From positions 62,001 to 126,000 of the forward strand of contig NZ_QGTW01000005.1 in assembly GCF_003182355.1 (NCBI RefSeq): a stretch of DNA of 64,000 nt. Reading direction: 5' to 3'. Made by a program: the position numbers and the translations under genes. The notes beneath the pieces were generated by a model. It did no database searches. It worked only from the letters and a program-made list of their open reading frames with translations, and was not told the origin of the DNA. This DNA comes from Cytobacillus oceanisediminis. GTDB taxonomy: Bacteria; Bacillota; Bacilli; Bacillales; Cytobacillaceae. Position 1 is the first letter of the stretch; every line of letters begins with the position of its first letter. Positions 27,911-36,759 of the stretch are shown piece by piece.

Positions 27911-28500
27911 TATTTCAATTGCTTCTTCAAAAGGTGATTCGTGCAGTTATACAGCTCACAGTCCCACTGGCTTTCTTTCATAAAAAGCTTCGTAATAGAG
28001 GTGTTCTTCAGTTGGTCCGGCATGTCTATGTGCGGAACCAATTCCTTTAGAAGATGTCGGATAAAGGATCCGTGGCTTACAACAAGTACATTTTCACCAG
28101 GATGCTTAGCTGCAATTTCCTGAATGAATGCCATCCCTCTAGTGATGACACTTTCACCCGGCTCGAACCCAAGATCCAATTCACGCCAGCGGCTGCCCCA
28201 TTTTTCTATACGCTCAGCTTCCGTAGTGCCTTCAATTAGCCCACCGCCAACTTCTCTGATTCTTGGATCAAGCCGGAGGGGAATATGGCTGACTTTCTCC
28301 TTAATGGCTTCAGCTGTTTGCTGTGCCCTTAATAGGTTGCTGGAGTAAATCACATCCCAGTTTTCTGCGCTAAGCCGTTCAGCCAAAAGGCCTGCTTCAG
28401 CCAATCCTTCTTCATGCAAGGGGATATCTGAACTTCCCTGTGCCCTGCCCTCTTTATTCCAGGCTGTAATCCCATGCCTGACCAAACCGATTTTTGTCAT
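27910..28500 (-). CDS. Histidine phosphatase family protein (phosphoglycerate-mutase-like)
   Basis: About 196 residues. The RHG motif LVRHGITAWNKEGR at the N-terminus carries the phosphoacceptor His; the second catalytic His is in VVSHGSFIRHLL (about 150). SSNLLRAQQTAEAI and REVGGGLIEGTT complete the family pattern. Such proteins are broad phosphatases (PhoE/YhfR type) rather than glycolytic mutases. The start is ATG 28500 behind AAAGGACG; the longer frame begins upstream of that site. A truncated nucleotidyltransferase ORF follows with overlapping stop and start. Confidence 0.85.
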   Translation of the reverse strand: MTKIGLVRHGITAWNKEGRAQGSSDIPLHEEGLAEAGLLAERLSAENWDVIYSSNLLRAQQTAEAIKEKVSHIPLRLDPRIREVGGGLIEGTTEAERIEKWGSRWRELDLGFEPGESVITRGMAFIQEIAAKHPGENVLVVSHGSFIRHLLKELVPHIDMPDQLKNTSITKLFMKESQWDCELYNCTNHLLKKQLK

Positions 28501-28650
28501 ATGTACACGTCCTTTCAAATTTACCTCATTGATATTCTATTAAAATAAGAGTTTTCCTTCTAAAAAAAGGGCTGCGAATTTGAATTATGCAAACGTCCCC
28601 GCCCAAAAAAGAGCAACTCCCATTGGACTCCTTCCTTTTTTAAAATATGC

Positions 28651-28686
28651 AAAAAGAGCAGTACTCAAAAACCGTACCGCTCTTTT
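28651..28686 (-). terminator. Terminator of the DinB-fold gene at 28689
   Basis: GAGCGGTAC, loop and GTACTGCTC with one mismatch followed by TTTTT on the minus strand. Confidence 0.85.
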
Positions 28687-28688
28687 CG

Positions 28689-29234
28689 TTACTTTATCAT
28701 TTTTTCCGGGAATGAATCTGAACTCATATACCTGTCTTTAATCAAATTGCGGTGATGGAGCTCATGCCCCGCAATGATATAAGCGATTGCCCGGGCCGTA
28801 ACTTCGGTTCCGTTCGCATTTCCACGCTGCAGGAGGGTTTCATTATCAAGGCTTTTCAAAAGAGTGACTGTGTTTTGACGGACAATGGCCAGCTGTTCCA
28901 AAAGCTCTTGGATCGAGAACCGATTGAAGTTGCCTTTTTTCACATATACATTGTCATCGTACCCTGGCAGCATCACTTTTTCCCCTCTGCTGATGCAAAG
29001 CAGGCGGTAACCCATTATGCGTTCGGTATCGGTGATATGGCCGATCACCTCTTTGATGGTCCACTTTTCCGGAGCATACCGGAAGTGGGTCTGTTCATTG
29101 CTCAGATCTTTTAATAGATTAGCAGTTTCCTTTACTTGCTGTTCAAGTATCTGCAGCAACTCCCCATCAGGTACTGAATTTACATATCCCTTATAATATG
29201 GTGCATATTCGTTTAGGTCTGGTTTTGCCAGCAC
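28689..29234 (-). CDS. DinB-fold protein (YfiT-like)
   Basis: About 181 residues of the DinB_2/YfiT type: APEKWTIKEVIGHITDTERI holds the first metal His, and AYIIAGHELHHRNLIKDRYM holds the HxxxH pair. YfiT-like proteins are putative Ni/Zn-dependent hydrolases or thiol-S-transferases. The start is taken as GTG 29234, eight bases after AAGGGG; a GTG three codons earlier overlaps that site. Single-gene unit. Confidence 0.82.
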   Translation of the reverse strand: MLAKPDLNEYAPYYKGYVNSVPDGELLQILEQQVKETANLLKDLSNEQTHFRYAPEKWTIKEVIGHITDTERIMGYRLLCISRGEKVMLPGYDDNVYVKKGNFNRFSIQELLEQLAIVRQNTVTLLKSLDNETLLQRGNANGTEVTARAIAYIIAGHELHHRNLIKDRYMSSDSFPEKMIK

Positions 29235-29314
29235 AGCTTCCACCCCTTTTCTTTTACCTAATTTTACTAAAGAAGAGCCTATTTAGCCATCTTTCAATTA
29301 AAAATTCTCATGAA

Positions 29315-29458
29315 TTACCGGTGCGTTATTTCTTTTTGATGATTGGCAGCCCGAGGCATGCAGTCTGATTGGTTATATAAAAAGATTCCAACAATTATGG
29401 TCAGGATGGAATATCGTTTGGCTTTATTTTTATATAAGATTTCATGGAATTTTTTCAT
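29315..29458 (-). CDS. Possible small single-TM peptide
   Basis: 47 codons: MKKFHEILYKNKAKRYSILT followed by a hydrophobic IIVGIFLYNQSD and a polar tail. AAAGGAC lies ten bases before the ATG. It sits in the gap after the metallo-hydrolase gene. No family recognised and it may be chance. Confidence 0.3.
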   Translation of the reverse strand: MKKFHEILYKNKAKRYSILTIIVGIFLYNQSDCMPRAANHQKEITHR

Positions 29459-29511
29459 AATCGCTCTGTCCTTTTGGATATGCCTTTGTTTTAACATAAT
29501 CCCCATACTTG

Positions 29512-30336
29512 TTATGTCTGAAAAAGTTTCCCCCTAATTGCCTTTACATATCTTTCTGCAGAACGCTGGACGGCCAGGTCTGCCTCTTTTTCTATTATTC
29601 TATGAAATGCGTTGTACATCCGGTCAAAGGATAGCATCTTTACTTTGCCGGCCATTCTTTCAACCGTTTCTGCCGGAAGCGGAATGAGGTTCGGATAACT
29701 GTACATAAAGCTGGCCCATTGACGGTCAGCAACGATCTGGATGATATCGCCTGTCAGCAAAACACCTTTTCCACTATTCCCCTTTTGCCAATGCAGGACA
29801 GCGCCGCCTTTAAAATGGCCGCCGAGGCGATGGATTTCCAGTCCATCATGAAGCTTCATTGTTTCTCCGCTCCAAAAAACAATATGCTCGCTGTCTCTCA
29901 TCACCCATTGCCTATCATCTTCATGAATGTAAATGGGAACATTAAACGTTTCTGCCCATTCAACCTGGGATGAGTAATAATGGGGATGGGAAAGGGCAAT
30001 AGCATCGATTCCCCCAAGTTCCTTTATCTGTTGAATTGTTTCCGCATCAAGGTAGGAAATGCAATCCCACATTATATTAAAGCCTATATTTTGAACCAGG
30101 TAAGCCGTCTGGCCGATCGCAAACTCCGGAACCGTTTTTATACTGTATAGGTTTGTTTCTTCCTGGGATATTTCATTTTTATAAAAATGGCTTTCCTTCA
30201 TGTCATTCAAGGTCGTCCACTCCTGGCCGTTCTGTCCTACATATTGCCGTTCTTCCTGGCAAATCGGGCAGCTGTCAGGGTGATGATCGGATGGCGGAAA
30301 TTGTGTTCCGCAGGTTTTGCATATATATTTTTCCAT
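29512..30336 (-). CDS. Metallo-beta-lactamase-fold hydrolase with N-terminal zinc ribbon
   Basis: About 274 residues. The N-terminus has a rubredoxin-like zinc ribbon, CKTCGTQFPPSDHHPDSCPICQ (two CxxC pairs, split here for length: CKTCG and CPICQ). The rest is a metallo-beta-lactamase fold with ALSHPHYYSS in place of the canonical THxHxDH, then RLGGHFKGGAVLHW and LLTGDIIQIV. Residues SHPHYYS keep only two of the usual ligands, so the metal site may be altered. The reaction is unknown. The start is ATG 30336 behind a GGGGG stretch rather than the earlier frame start at 30357. Confidence 0.75.
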   Translation of the reverse strand: MEKYICKTCGTQFPPSDHHPDSCPICQEERQYVGQNGQEWTTLNDMKESHFYKNEISQEETNLYSIKTVPEFAIGQTAYLVQNIGFNIMWDCISYLDAETIQQIKELGGIDAIALSHPHYYSSQVEWAETFNVPIYIHEDDRQWVMRDSEHIVFWSGETMKLHDGLEIHRLGGHFKGGAVLHWQKGNSGKGVLLTGDIIQIVADRQWASFMYSYPNLIPLPAETVERMAGKVKMLSFDRMYNAFHRIIEKEADLAVQRSAERYVKAIRGKLFQT

Positions 30337-30445
30337 AAAGGTTTTCCCCCATTTCATTAGCTGGTTACAATAACCATTCTATAGATGAATGCTTTTGGCT
30401 AAATCGCCGGATTGGCTGAAACTGGCTACACCTTTAGTCTTAGTT

Positions 30446-30844
30446 TTAAGATTTAAACTTTAATCCCAATGTAAATACTCCAAATCCCAGCTGTTCATAA
30501 TAAGGTGCTTTCTCTTCCTCAGCCAGCAGCTGAAGATGCAGATGTGCCTGAGTACAGCGCTTCGCCAGTCTGCCCACCATTTCCTTTCCGATTCCTTTGC
30601 TGCGATACGCAGGTTCTACGATTACTCCGCAAAGATAAGCATTGATGATGCCATCAGAAATAATGCGCCCAGTGCCAATCAGGCGCTCTCCATCATATGC
30701 GCTAATCACTAGCCAGCTCTGCTCCATCGCTTTATACAGCGTTTCTTTCGGCAGTTTTAAAAAGTCATTCCAGCCGTCATTTCCATACAAGCGATATAAT
30801 TGCTCCATATCCGGGACTGCTTCTTCATACCTGATCACATGCAT
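30446..30844 (-). CDS. GNAT family N-acetyltransferase
   Basis: 132 residues covering one GNAT domain: GTGRIISDGIINAYLCGVIV for the central strands, EPAYRSKGIGKEMVGRLAKR for the acetyl-CoA loop (RSKGIG), and AEEEKAPYYEQLGFGVF at the end. Acceptor unknown. AAAGGAGA precedes the ATG. It is a single gene on the minus strand. Confidence 0.82.
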   Translation of the reverse strand: MHVIRYEEAVPDMEQLYRLYGNDGWNDFLKLPKETLYKAMEQSWLVISAYDGERLIGTGRIISDGIINAYLCGVIVEPAYRSKGIGKEMVGRLAKRCTQAHLHLQLLAEEEKAPYYEQLGFGVFTLGLKFKS

Positions 30845-31193
30845 TCTCCTTTAAAATAGATTGGTAAACCTATTCGATTTAAGTCAATGAAATCCCTTTT
30901 CTGAGAGAGTTGATGATAGATTCCGGAAAGTTTAAAAAAGGCTGGTTAATGATGATATATATTTAAAAAGCCGTGATATGACTAATCTGGCAGGATAAAT
31001 GGAGTAAAATGGGCATATGTTCAATTTTTTAAAGCAATGTTTTCACAGCAAATAAATTCAACCTTATTTAACTTGGCCATAAAATTTGTGAATCCAGCTT
31101 TTATTTAGTGGATTTACAGATCGATTCTTCTTACGAAACTTTTTTTGCATTCATTCGTAGATAAGCATATTGAACTTATTAGGAGAGATAACG
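30845..31193. other. AT-rich intergenic region between divergent genes
   Basis: Promoter region for the genes at 30844 (minus) and 31194 (plus). No hairpin terminator, riboswitch or conserved element was recognised. Confidence 0.5.
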
Positions 31194-32873
31194 ATGGGAA
31201 ATATGTTTATTTATTCGCTTTTAGCCGGCCTTGCTATTTCAGTCCTGCTAATTCCTTTTAGCCATACAGTAAAGTCTGAAAAGGAAGGCAAAAAGATGGG
31301 GGCGGGCCTAATGGCCGGGACAATAACCATAACCGTGCTGCTTGTTTTTGCCTTTTATTATTTAAGCAATCTTGATCGGAACTTGACCAGCTTATGGCCG
31401 ATAGCGATTATCGCTTCTCTTGGCGGAGCCGTTCTTGCAGCCGGGAAGGAAAGAATGATTAAAGCAGTCCTGTTTCTAGGGAGCCTTATTGTCGGCATAT
31501 TCTTTTTAACTTCTTTTCTTTTTAATGCTGATGAAAAATATGAGAGTGCCGAAATGAAGGAAAAAACGGAAATTGAGACTTTTGACGAAACGGAAACGCT
31601 TGCGAGTGTTCCGCCTCAATTTGCCCGCAATAAGATGAAAAAGGCTTTTGGGCAGGTTCCAAATACAAGCTATTATGAACTTGGCAGCCTGCAGATCCAG
31701 AAAGTCAATGGAGAGTATGTCTACATTGCGCCGGTTGAGTTTTCAGGTTTCTTCAAGTGGTGGAATGGAAACAAAACGCCTGGTTATTTTACAATTAGTG
31801 CGACTGATTCCTCTGCCAATCCAAAATTTATTAAATCCGATATGATTTACACGCCATCATCTTATTTTAATAAGAATATTGAGCGCCATATTCGCATGCA
31901 ATTTCCGCAGCAGGTCTTTTATGGGGATGTCCAATTAGAGGTCGATGATAAAGGAAAGCCTTATTATATCCGTTCTTTCGGCGAGTTTATTTCTGCCCGG
32001 AATGGTTTTGATGTTCAAGGAATGGTTATGGTGGATCCGATGAATGGGAAGACGAAAGCCTACAAGCTAGCTGATGTGCCAGCCTTTATTGATGGCGCCG
32101 TTTCCCCGGAGGCTGTCAGCCTGCAAAACAGCTATTATGGCAATTATATACACGGATTCTGGAACAGCAAGTTTGGCAAGACTGATGTGAGGCTACCTTC
32201 AGATGAAGGGACGGAAGCAAATGTTAGCCCGATTTTTGATGAAAATGGCGACATGTACTATTTTACGGATTTTACAAGCCCGAAAGAAGGCGTTGATTCC
32301 ATGCTAGGGTACTCACTGACTAATTCAAGGACGGGTGAGGCTACCTTCTTTACCGGCAATCTTGAAGAGTCCTATATGGATTCACAGGGAGCCCTGCAAA
32401 TCATCGAGAAGAAGTTTATTGAAAAGAAATGGAGCGGCGAAATGCCTGTTCTTTATAACTTCTACGGAGAAGCAAGCTGGCTGACACCTGTACTCGATGC
32501 AAACGGGTTTCTTCAAAATTACTTTATTGTATCTGCAGCCAATCCGGAAATCTCCGCATATGGCTCGACGCCGAATGATGCCTTGAGGCTTTATAAGACT
32601 GCGCTTCAAAGAGGTGGAGGCACAGTGGATGGAAGCTCAAAAGCAGAGGAAAAACAGACAAGCGGAACGGTGTTGCGTGTGTACAAGGAAAAGTCCGGTG
32701 ATTTTACAGTTGTCTCGTTTTTACTCAACAACCGCCAAAGCTACGTTGTTTCATCTGAAACCGTACCAATGGCCATTTATTTGCAGGAGGACGATCAGGT
32801 GAATGTGAACTATCTGGATACAGGTGAGGCATTCCTTCCTGTGAAGGAAATGGCTATTAAAGGGTTGGAATAA
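31194..32873 (+). CDS. Large membrane-anchored protein of unknown function
   Basis: About 559 residues, family not recognised. Residues 1-115 hold four hydrophobic helices (YSLLAGLAISVLLIPFSHTV, TITITVLLVFAFYYL, LWPIAIIASLGGAVLAAG, AVLFLGSLIVGIFFLTSFLF). The rest is a soluble, probably extracytoplasmic domain rich in aromatic residues and beta strands, with WWNGNKTPGYFTISATD, DPMNGKTKAYKLADVPAFID and a C-terminal module after a Gly/Ser/Lys linker (SGTVLRVYKEKSGDFTVVSF). AGGAGAG lies six bases before ATG 31194. Monocistronic with a strong terminator. Confidence 0.7.
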   Translation: MGNMFIYSLLAGLAISVLLIPFSHTVKSEKEGKKMGAGLMAGTITITVLLVFAFYYLSNLDRNLTSLWPIAIIASLGGAVLAAGKERMIKAVLFLGSLIVGIFFLTSFLFNADEKYESAEMKEKTEIETFDETETLASVPPQFARNKMKKAFGQVPNTSYYELGSLQIQKVNGEYVYIAPVEFSGFFKWWNGNKTPGYFTISATDSSANPKFIKSDMIYTPSSYFNKNIERHIRMQFPQQVFYGDVQLEVDDKGKPYYIRSFGEFISARNGFDVQGMVMVDPMNGKTKAYKLADVPAFIDGAVSPEAVSLQNSYYGNYIHGFWNSKFGKTDVRLPSDEGTEANVSPIFDENGDMYYFTDFTSPKEGVDSMLGYSLTNSRTGEATFFTGNLEESYMDSQGALQIIEKKFIEKKWSGEMPVLYNFYGEASWLTPVLDANGFLQNYFIVSAANPEISAYGSTPNDALRLYKTALQRGGGTVDGSSKAEEKQTSGTVLRVYKEKSGDFTVVSFLLNNRQSYVVSSETVPMAIYLQEDDQVNVNYLDTGEAFLPVKEMAIKGLE

Positions 32874-32917
32874 GAAAAGTGCGGGTTCCCTCGTTTACCG
32901 ATAAGGTGCCATCACTG

Positions 32918-32957
32918 AAAAAAACACGATGAAGGCGGCCTTCATCGTGTTTTTTAT
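32918..32957. terminator. Bidirectional terminator between 31194 gene and rsbRD
   Basis: ACACGATGAAGGC and GGCCTTCATCGTGT with flanking A and T runs form a symmetric hairpin between convergent genes. Confidence 0.92.
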
Positions 32958-33802
32958 TAGTTTGGTATAAGGTTGGCCGATTTGATTGCACTGGAAAGCG
33001 TGGATCTGATGCTAATGTGGTCAAATGATAGTCCTAGCTGGACAGCGGTCTGGGCGATTTCCGGCCTTAGTCCGGAGATGGTTGTTTTCACTCCAATCAG
33101 GCTTAGCGCTTCAATCAATTGGAACAGCTGATGGGCAACCATCGTATCGATCATGACCACTCCGGATAAATCGAGGAACAGCTGATTTACCCCCAACTTA
33201 TTGCACTGCTGAAGCGTATTTTCAAGCATGCTTTTAGCCCGGGCCGTATCGATATCACCAACAAGCGGCAATAGCGCAATGTCTTTAGTTAAAGAGATGA
33301 CGGGGGAGCTTAGCTCACGAATTAAATCCTGCTGGGCCTCCAGCCTTTTTTGGGAGTGGTTATTATACTCTTCCGTGAACCAGGTAACCACTTCACTAAA
33401 GCACTTCAGCATGATTCGGCGCCAGGAATCTATTTGGCGGATATCATACTGGCCTTTATTGGCTTCAGCAAATTCATCTAATAAGTTCAAATACTGCTCC
33501 TGAGTATTAAAAAATTCACGGAGGATCATTTGCAATGGCGTACGAAGATGTCCTTCATCCTGCGCCACTTTTACAATCCATTTTTCGAACTCACTGAAGA
33601 ATGATTCTTCATCTTTACTAAAGACTTCACAAAACTGCTGATGAAATTCATAGTTTTGCTTTTTGACACTTTCAATAATGGCCGGATCATCCGAGGAATA
33701 GATTCCGGCACTCTTGCTTTTATCGAGATTTTCATACCATTCTTCTGTCAATTGCCGCGTTTTTTCGAGCAAAAATTGATATAAATCCTTATTACGATGC
33801 AT
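32957..33802 (-). CDS. rsbRD: RsbR-family stressosome protein (RsbRD-like)
   Basis: 281 residues, the length of Bacillus RsbRD (YqhA). The N-terminal 150 residues are all-helical (RsbRD_N-like, with QLTEEWYENLDKSK). The C-terminal STAS domain (about 160-275) shows SSPVISLTKDIALLPLVGDI, then LFLDLSGVVMIDTMVAHQLF. RsbR paralogues build the stressosome, which releases RsbT and activates sigma-B upon environmental stress. It is a stand-alone gene here, as yqhA is. katE, with a sigma-B-type promoter, lies 7 kb away. Confidence 0.88.
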   Translation of the reverse strand: MHRNKDLYQFLLEKTRQLTEEWYENLDKSKSAGIYSSDDPAIIESVKKQNYEFHQQFCEVFSKDEESFFSEFEKWIVKVAQDEGHLRTPLQMILREFFNTQEQYLNLLDEFAEANKGQYDIRQIDSWRRIMLKCFSEVVTWFTEEYNNHSQKRLEAQQDLIRELSSPVISLTKDIALLPLVGDIDTARAKSMLENTLQQCNKLGVNQLFLDLSGVVMIDTMVAHQLFQLIEALSLIGVKTTISGLRPEIAQTAVQLGLSFDHISIRSTLSSAIKSANLIPN

Positions 33803-33882
33803 CCCCGACTCCCCTTACCGTTCAATTTAGTCTATTAATATTTTAACTTATGAGGAAAAAAGTGTCGATTATAAACCATTCA

Positions 33883-35193
33883 TTAACTATTCCTTACAAC
33901 GACTTGGCTACCCGTATGTTGATAGTTCACACCTGTTTTAGGCAGCATCATGCTTAAGGCGGAAGCGCCAACAAGCAGAATGATGGATGCAATAAAGGAC
34001 ATATCATAGCTTCCTGTCAGATCAAATAAAACACCCGGTACGAAGGAACCCAGCGCAGATCCGAGCTGGTGGCTGAGATAAATCCAGCCGATCACTGCAC
34101 CGACTGACAGTTGTTTGAAGTATTCAGTTGCCAGCTTCATGGTTGGAGCGACGGTTGCAAAATTCACGACACCAAAGCTGATCGCAAATAGGATCAGAAG
34201 ATGCGATTGAGAGATGAAAAAACCAAACAAGGAAGCATCATTGACAATGATTAATAAAAGAATAATGGTCAAGGCTCTTACCCCGTATAGAAAAGCCAAT
34301 ATTATTCTGCAATTCCACCGATCTGCCAGGAAACCGGAAACGACGGTTCCTAAAATGTTAAAGCCAGCCAGCAAACTGACGGCGGCTCCTGTAATGCCAG
34401 GCGTAAACCCGCAATACTGGGCAAAAGGAATAAGATGTGTATCCATCAGGCCTGTTGTCGTGACACCGCAGACGAAAAACGGGAGCATAAGAAACAGGAA
34501 TTCCCTGCGCCGCAAAAGCTGGTAGATGGATAAAGTTCCTTTTGGTGCTTCCTTTGTCCCGCTCTGGCTAGTTTCAGCCTCTTCTTTTGCGCCATAGGCT
34601 TTTATATGAATGTCGGATGGGCTGGAACGGATAAACAGAAGAAGCAGCGGAAACACGATCAAGATCAGAAAGCAGCCTAATACGATGACTGTCATTTTCC
34701 AGCCGAGCTGGTCAATGAGAAACAGTGAAAGCGGGACAAGGACGAGCTGCCCGGCTGCTGTTCCAGCCGACATTAGCCCCATCGCCATGCCCTTTTTATG
34801 AGCAAACCAGGTTGCGACAGCGATCGTTCCCGCCACATTGGAGGCACCCCCAAAGCCGACTGAAGCAATCACACCATAAATGATCATCAGCTGGACTGGA
34901 TCAGTTGTGAAAAAGGTGAGTATCGTGGAAAAGCCGATCAGCAAAATGCTGAAGGAAAGGATGTAGCGGATCCCGTACTTGTCTATCAGCCTGCCAACAT
35001 AAGGCTGTGAAATGGCGAAAACAATATAGCTGATAAACGCCACCAGTGAAATGACGCTGCGATTCGTGGAAAATTCACTCTCCCACGGCGTCATAAACGC
35101 CCCAAACGACAGCCTCACCCCTTGTGCGGCCAGCAAAGCAACAAATGTCAAAACCAAAATCACCCACGCATAATGAACCCTAAAACGCTGCAC
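33883..35193 (-). CDS. MFS permease (oxalate/formate antiporter-like subgroup)
   Basis: About 436 residues and 12 helices. The first helix (RVHYAWVILVLTFVALLAAQ), GRLIDKYGIR in the 2-3 loop and GFLADRWNCR in the 8-9 loop are typical of major facilitators, and the N-terminus resembles the OFA/monocarboxylate group. Substrate not determinable. The start is set at GTG 35193, eight bases after AAAGAAGG; the longer frame to 35232 would run through a REP-like hairpin. Transcribed alone. Confidence 0.82.
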   Translation of the reverse strand: MQRFRVHYAWVILVLTFVALLAAQGVRLSFGAFMTPWESEFSTNRSVISLVAFISYIVFAISQPYVGRLIDKYGIRYILSFSILLIGFSTILTFFTTDPVQLMIIYGVIASVGFGGASNVAGTIAVATWFAHKKGMAMGLMSAGTAAGQLVLVPLSLFLIDQLGWKMTVIVLGCFLILIVFPLLLLFIRSSPSDIHIKAYGAKEEAETSQSGTKEAPKGTLSIYQLLRRREFLFLMLPFFVCGVTTTGLMDTHLIPFAQYCGFTPGITGAAVSLLAGFNILGTVVSGFLADRWNCRIILAFLYGVRALTIILLLIIVNDASLFGFFISQSHLLILFAISFGVVNFATVAPTMKLATEYFKQLSVGAVIGWIYLSHQLGSALGSFVPGVLFDLTGSYDMSFIASIILLVGASALSMMLPKTGVNYQHTGSQVVVRNS

Positions 35194-35221
35194 AATGTAA
35201 ACCTTCTTTCTCAAAATGATG

Positions 35222-35270
35222 GTGGCAGGCACCTATACCAGTTGGACGAATTGGTATAGGTGCCTGTCAC
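35222..35270. repeat. REP-like hairpin H1 (GGCACCTATACC family)
   Basis: GTGGCAGGCACCTATACCA and TGGTATAGGTGCCTGTCAC form a stem of 19 positions with one mismatch, followed by TTTTTT on the plus strand although no plus-strand gene ends here. Related hairpins lie at 35366 and 36670. Confidence 0.75.
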
Positions 35271-35365
35271 TTTTTTAACCCTAATCATACCATAAAATAT
35301 TTATACTTTTCGGAATTTCTTCCGGTGGATTTTCGCTTACATGCGTTTGCCTATACAAATAGAAT

Positions 35366-35414
35366 GTGCCAGGTATCCATATCACTTCCATTAGGTGGTA
35401 TAGGTGCCTGGCAC
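35366..35414. repeat. REP-like hairpin H2
   Basis: GTGCCAGGTATCCATATCAC and GTGGTATAGGTGCCTGGCAC form an imperfect stem of the H1 family, seven bases from the rlmI stop codon; it may act as the rlmI terminator. Confidence 0.65.
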
Positions 35415-35420
35415 TCATTT

Positions 35421-36614
35421 TTATAGCTTTTGTATAAACGCAACCTTGAGGTAGTCTCCCTCTTTGAATTCCTTTATGGTTCTAAAATCTTCCGGGAGGG
35501 TGAATTCTTCAAGGATTTTATAGCTGCCTCCTGTTTGCTGGAAGGATTTTTTGATGAAGTCTTTGAATTTTTTCATATTGAAGGTGCTGCAGTTGGATGA
35601 GGCAACAATGATGCCGTTCTTTTCTGTGATTTGGATAGCCTGTGCGAGCAATTCCGGATAATCTTTTCTGGCACTGAACGTATGCTTTTTGGACCGGGCA
35701 AAGCTTGGCGGATCCAAAATGACCATTTCAAACTTTAGCTGCTTGCGGACCGCATATTTGAAATAGTTGAACACATCTTCAACAATAATATCCTGCGCCT
35801 CATAATCGATGCCATTGACGCTGAACATCTCGATTGTTTTGCTTTTGCTGCGGTTTGCCAAATCAACACTTGTTGTTTTCGATGCTCCGCCCAAAGCGGC
35901 AGCAACTGAAAAAGCACCTGTATAGGAGAAGGTGTTTAAGACGGTTTTACCTCCCGCATACTTATCCCTGATCGTCTTCCTTACATGCCTTTGGTCAAGG
36001 AAGACGCCTACCATGGCACCTTCATTCAAATAGATCGGAAAGTTGATTCCGTTTTCCTTCACCATCAGCGGAAAGGATGCCCGTTCCCCCGCTACAAAAT
36101 CATCATCCTCAATATAGGTTCCTTTCACGGCAAAGCGTTTTTTCTCATAGAGGCCTTTCACATCTGCTGTCTTCATTAAGGCCTGTACAACAACTTCCTT
36201 AAATGTGTAAATCCCTTCACTATACCAGCTCATTACGTAAAAGCCATCATAGTAATCAATGGTGAGCCCTCCAATTCCGTCGCCCTCTCCATTGAAAACC
36301 CGAAAAGCGGTTGTATTGGGGTCATTGAAAAGATCTGTACGCTTTTCCAAAGCTGCTTTAAACTTTTTAGCAAAAAACATTTCGTCAATCACTTCCTGCT
36401 GATTATTCGTCAGCACCCAGCCTCTGCCTTTATTTTGTTTTCCATAATACCCTTTGCCAATGAAACGGTTATTCTCATCAACAAGCTCAATGATTGCCCC
36501 CTCTTCAATCCCCTTCGGAAGCCTCTGAACAGACTCCTCTGTCACCAGCGGATACCCAGATTGAAAATTCCTCTTATATTTAGAAGCCACATTTAATCTA
36601 ATTCCTTTACTCAT
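35421..36614 (-). CDS. rlmI: 23S rRNA (cytosine) methyltransferase RlmI-type
   Basis: About 397 residues. An N-terminal PUA domain (IRLNVASKYKRNFQSGYPLV, FIGKGYYGKQNKGRGWVLT) is followed by an EEHEP-type middle domain (FNGEGDGIGGLTIDYYDG) and a SAM-dependent Rossmann domain with VLNTFSYTGAFSVAAALGGA and the catalytic-loop sequence VILDPPSFARSK. RlmI methylates C1962 (E. coli numbering) of 23S rRNA; the Bacillus homologue is YwbD. ATG 36614 is preferred over TTG 36626. REP-like hairpins flank the gene on both sides. Confidence 0.88.
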   Translation of the reverse strand: MSKGIRLNVASKYKRNFQSGYPLVTEESVQRLPKGIEEGAIIELVDENNRFIGKGYYGKQNKGRGWVLTNNQQEVIDEMFFAKKFKAALEKRTDLFNDPNTTAFRVFNGEGDGIGGLTIDYYDGFYVMSWYSEGIYTFKEVVVQALMKTADVKGLYEKKRFAVKGTYIEDDDFVAGERASFPLMVKENGINFPIYLNEGAMVGVFLDQRHVRKTIRDKYAGGKTVLNTFSYTGAFSVAAALGGASKTTSVDLANRSKSKTIEMFSVNGIDYEAQDIIVEDVFNYFKYAVRKQLKFEMVILDPPSFARSKKHTFSARKDYPELLAQAIQITEKNGIIVASSNCSTFNMKKFKDFIKKSFQQTGGSYKILEEFTLPEDFRTIKEFKEGDYLKVAFIQKL

Positions 36615-36669
36615 GCGTTCACCCAATCATTTTTTAATGTACTGCCATTGTAGTATTTTAACATTAAAA

Positions 36670-36718
36670 GTACCAGGTACCTATACCAGCTAGCTGAACT
36701 GGTATTGGTACCTGGCAC
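36670..36718. repeat. REP-like hairpin H3
   Basis: GTACCAGGTACCTATACCAG and CTGGTATTGGTACCTGGCAC form a 20-position stem with two mismatches. Same family as H1 and H2, 55 bases upstream of rlmI. Confidence 0.7.
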
Positions 36719-36759
36719 CAAGGGACGCCATTTTTCGCCGCTATTCAGCATTTTCCATC

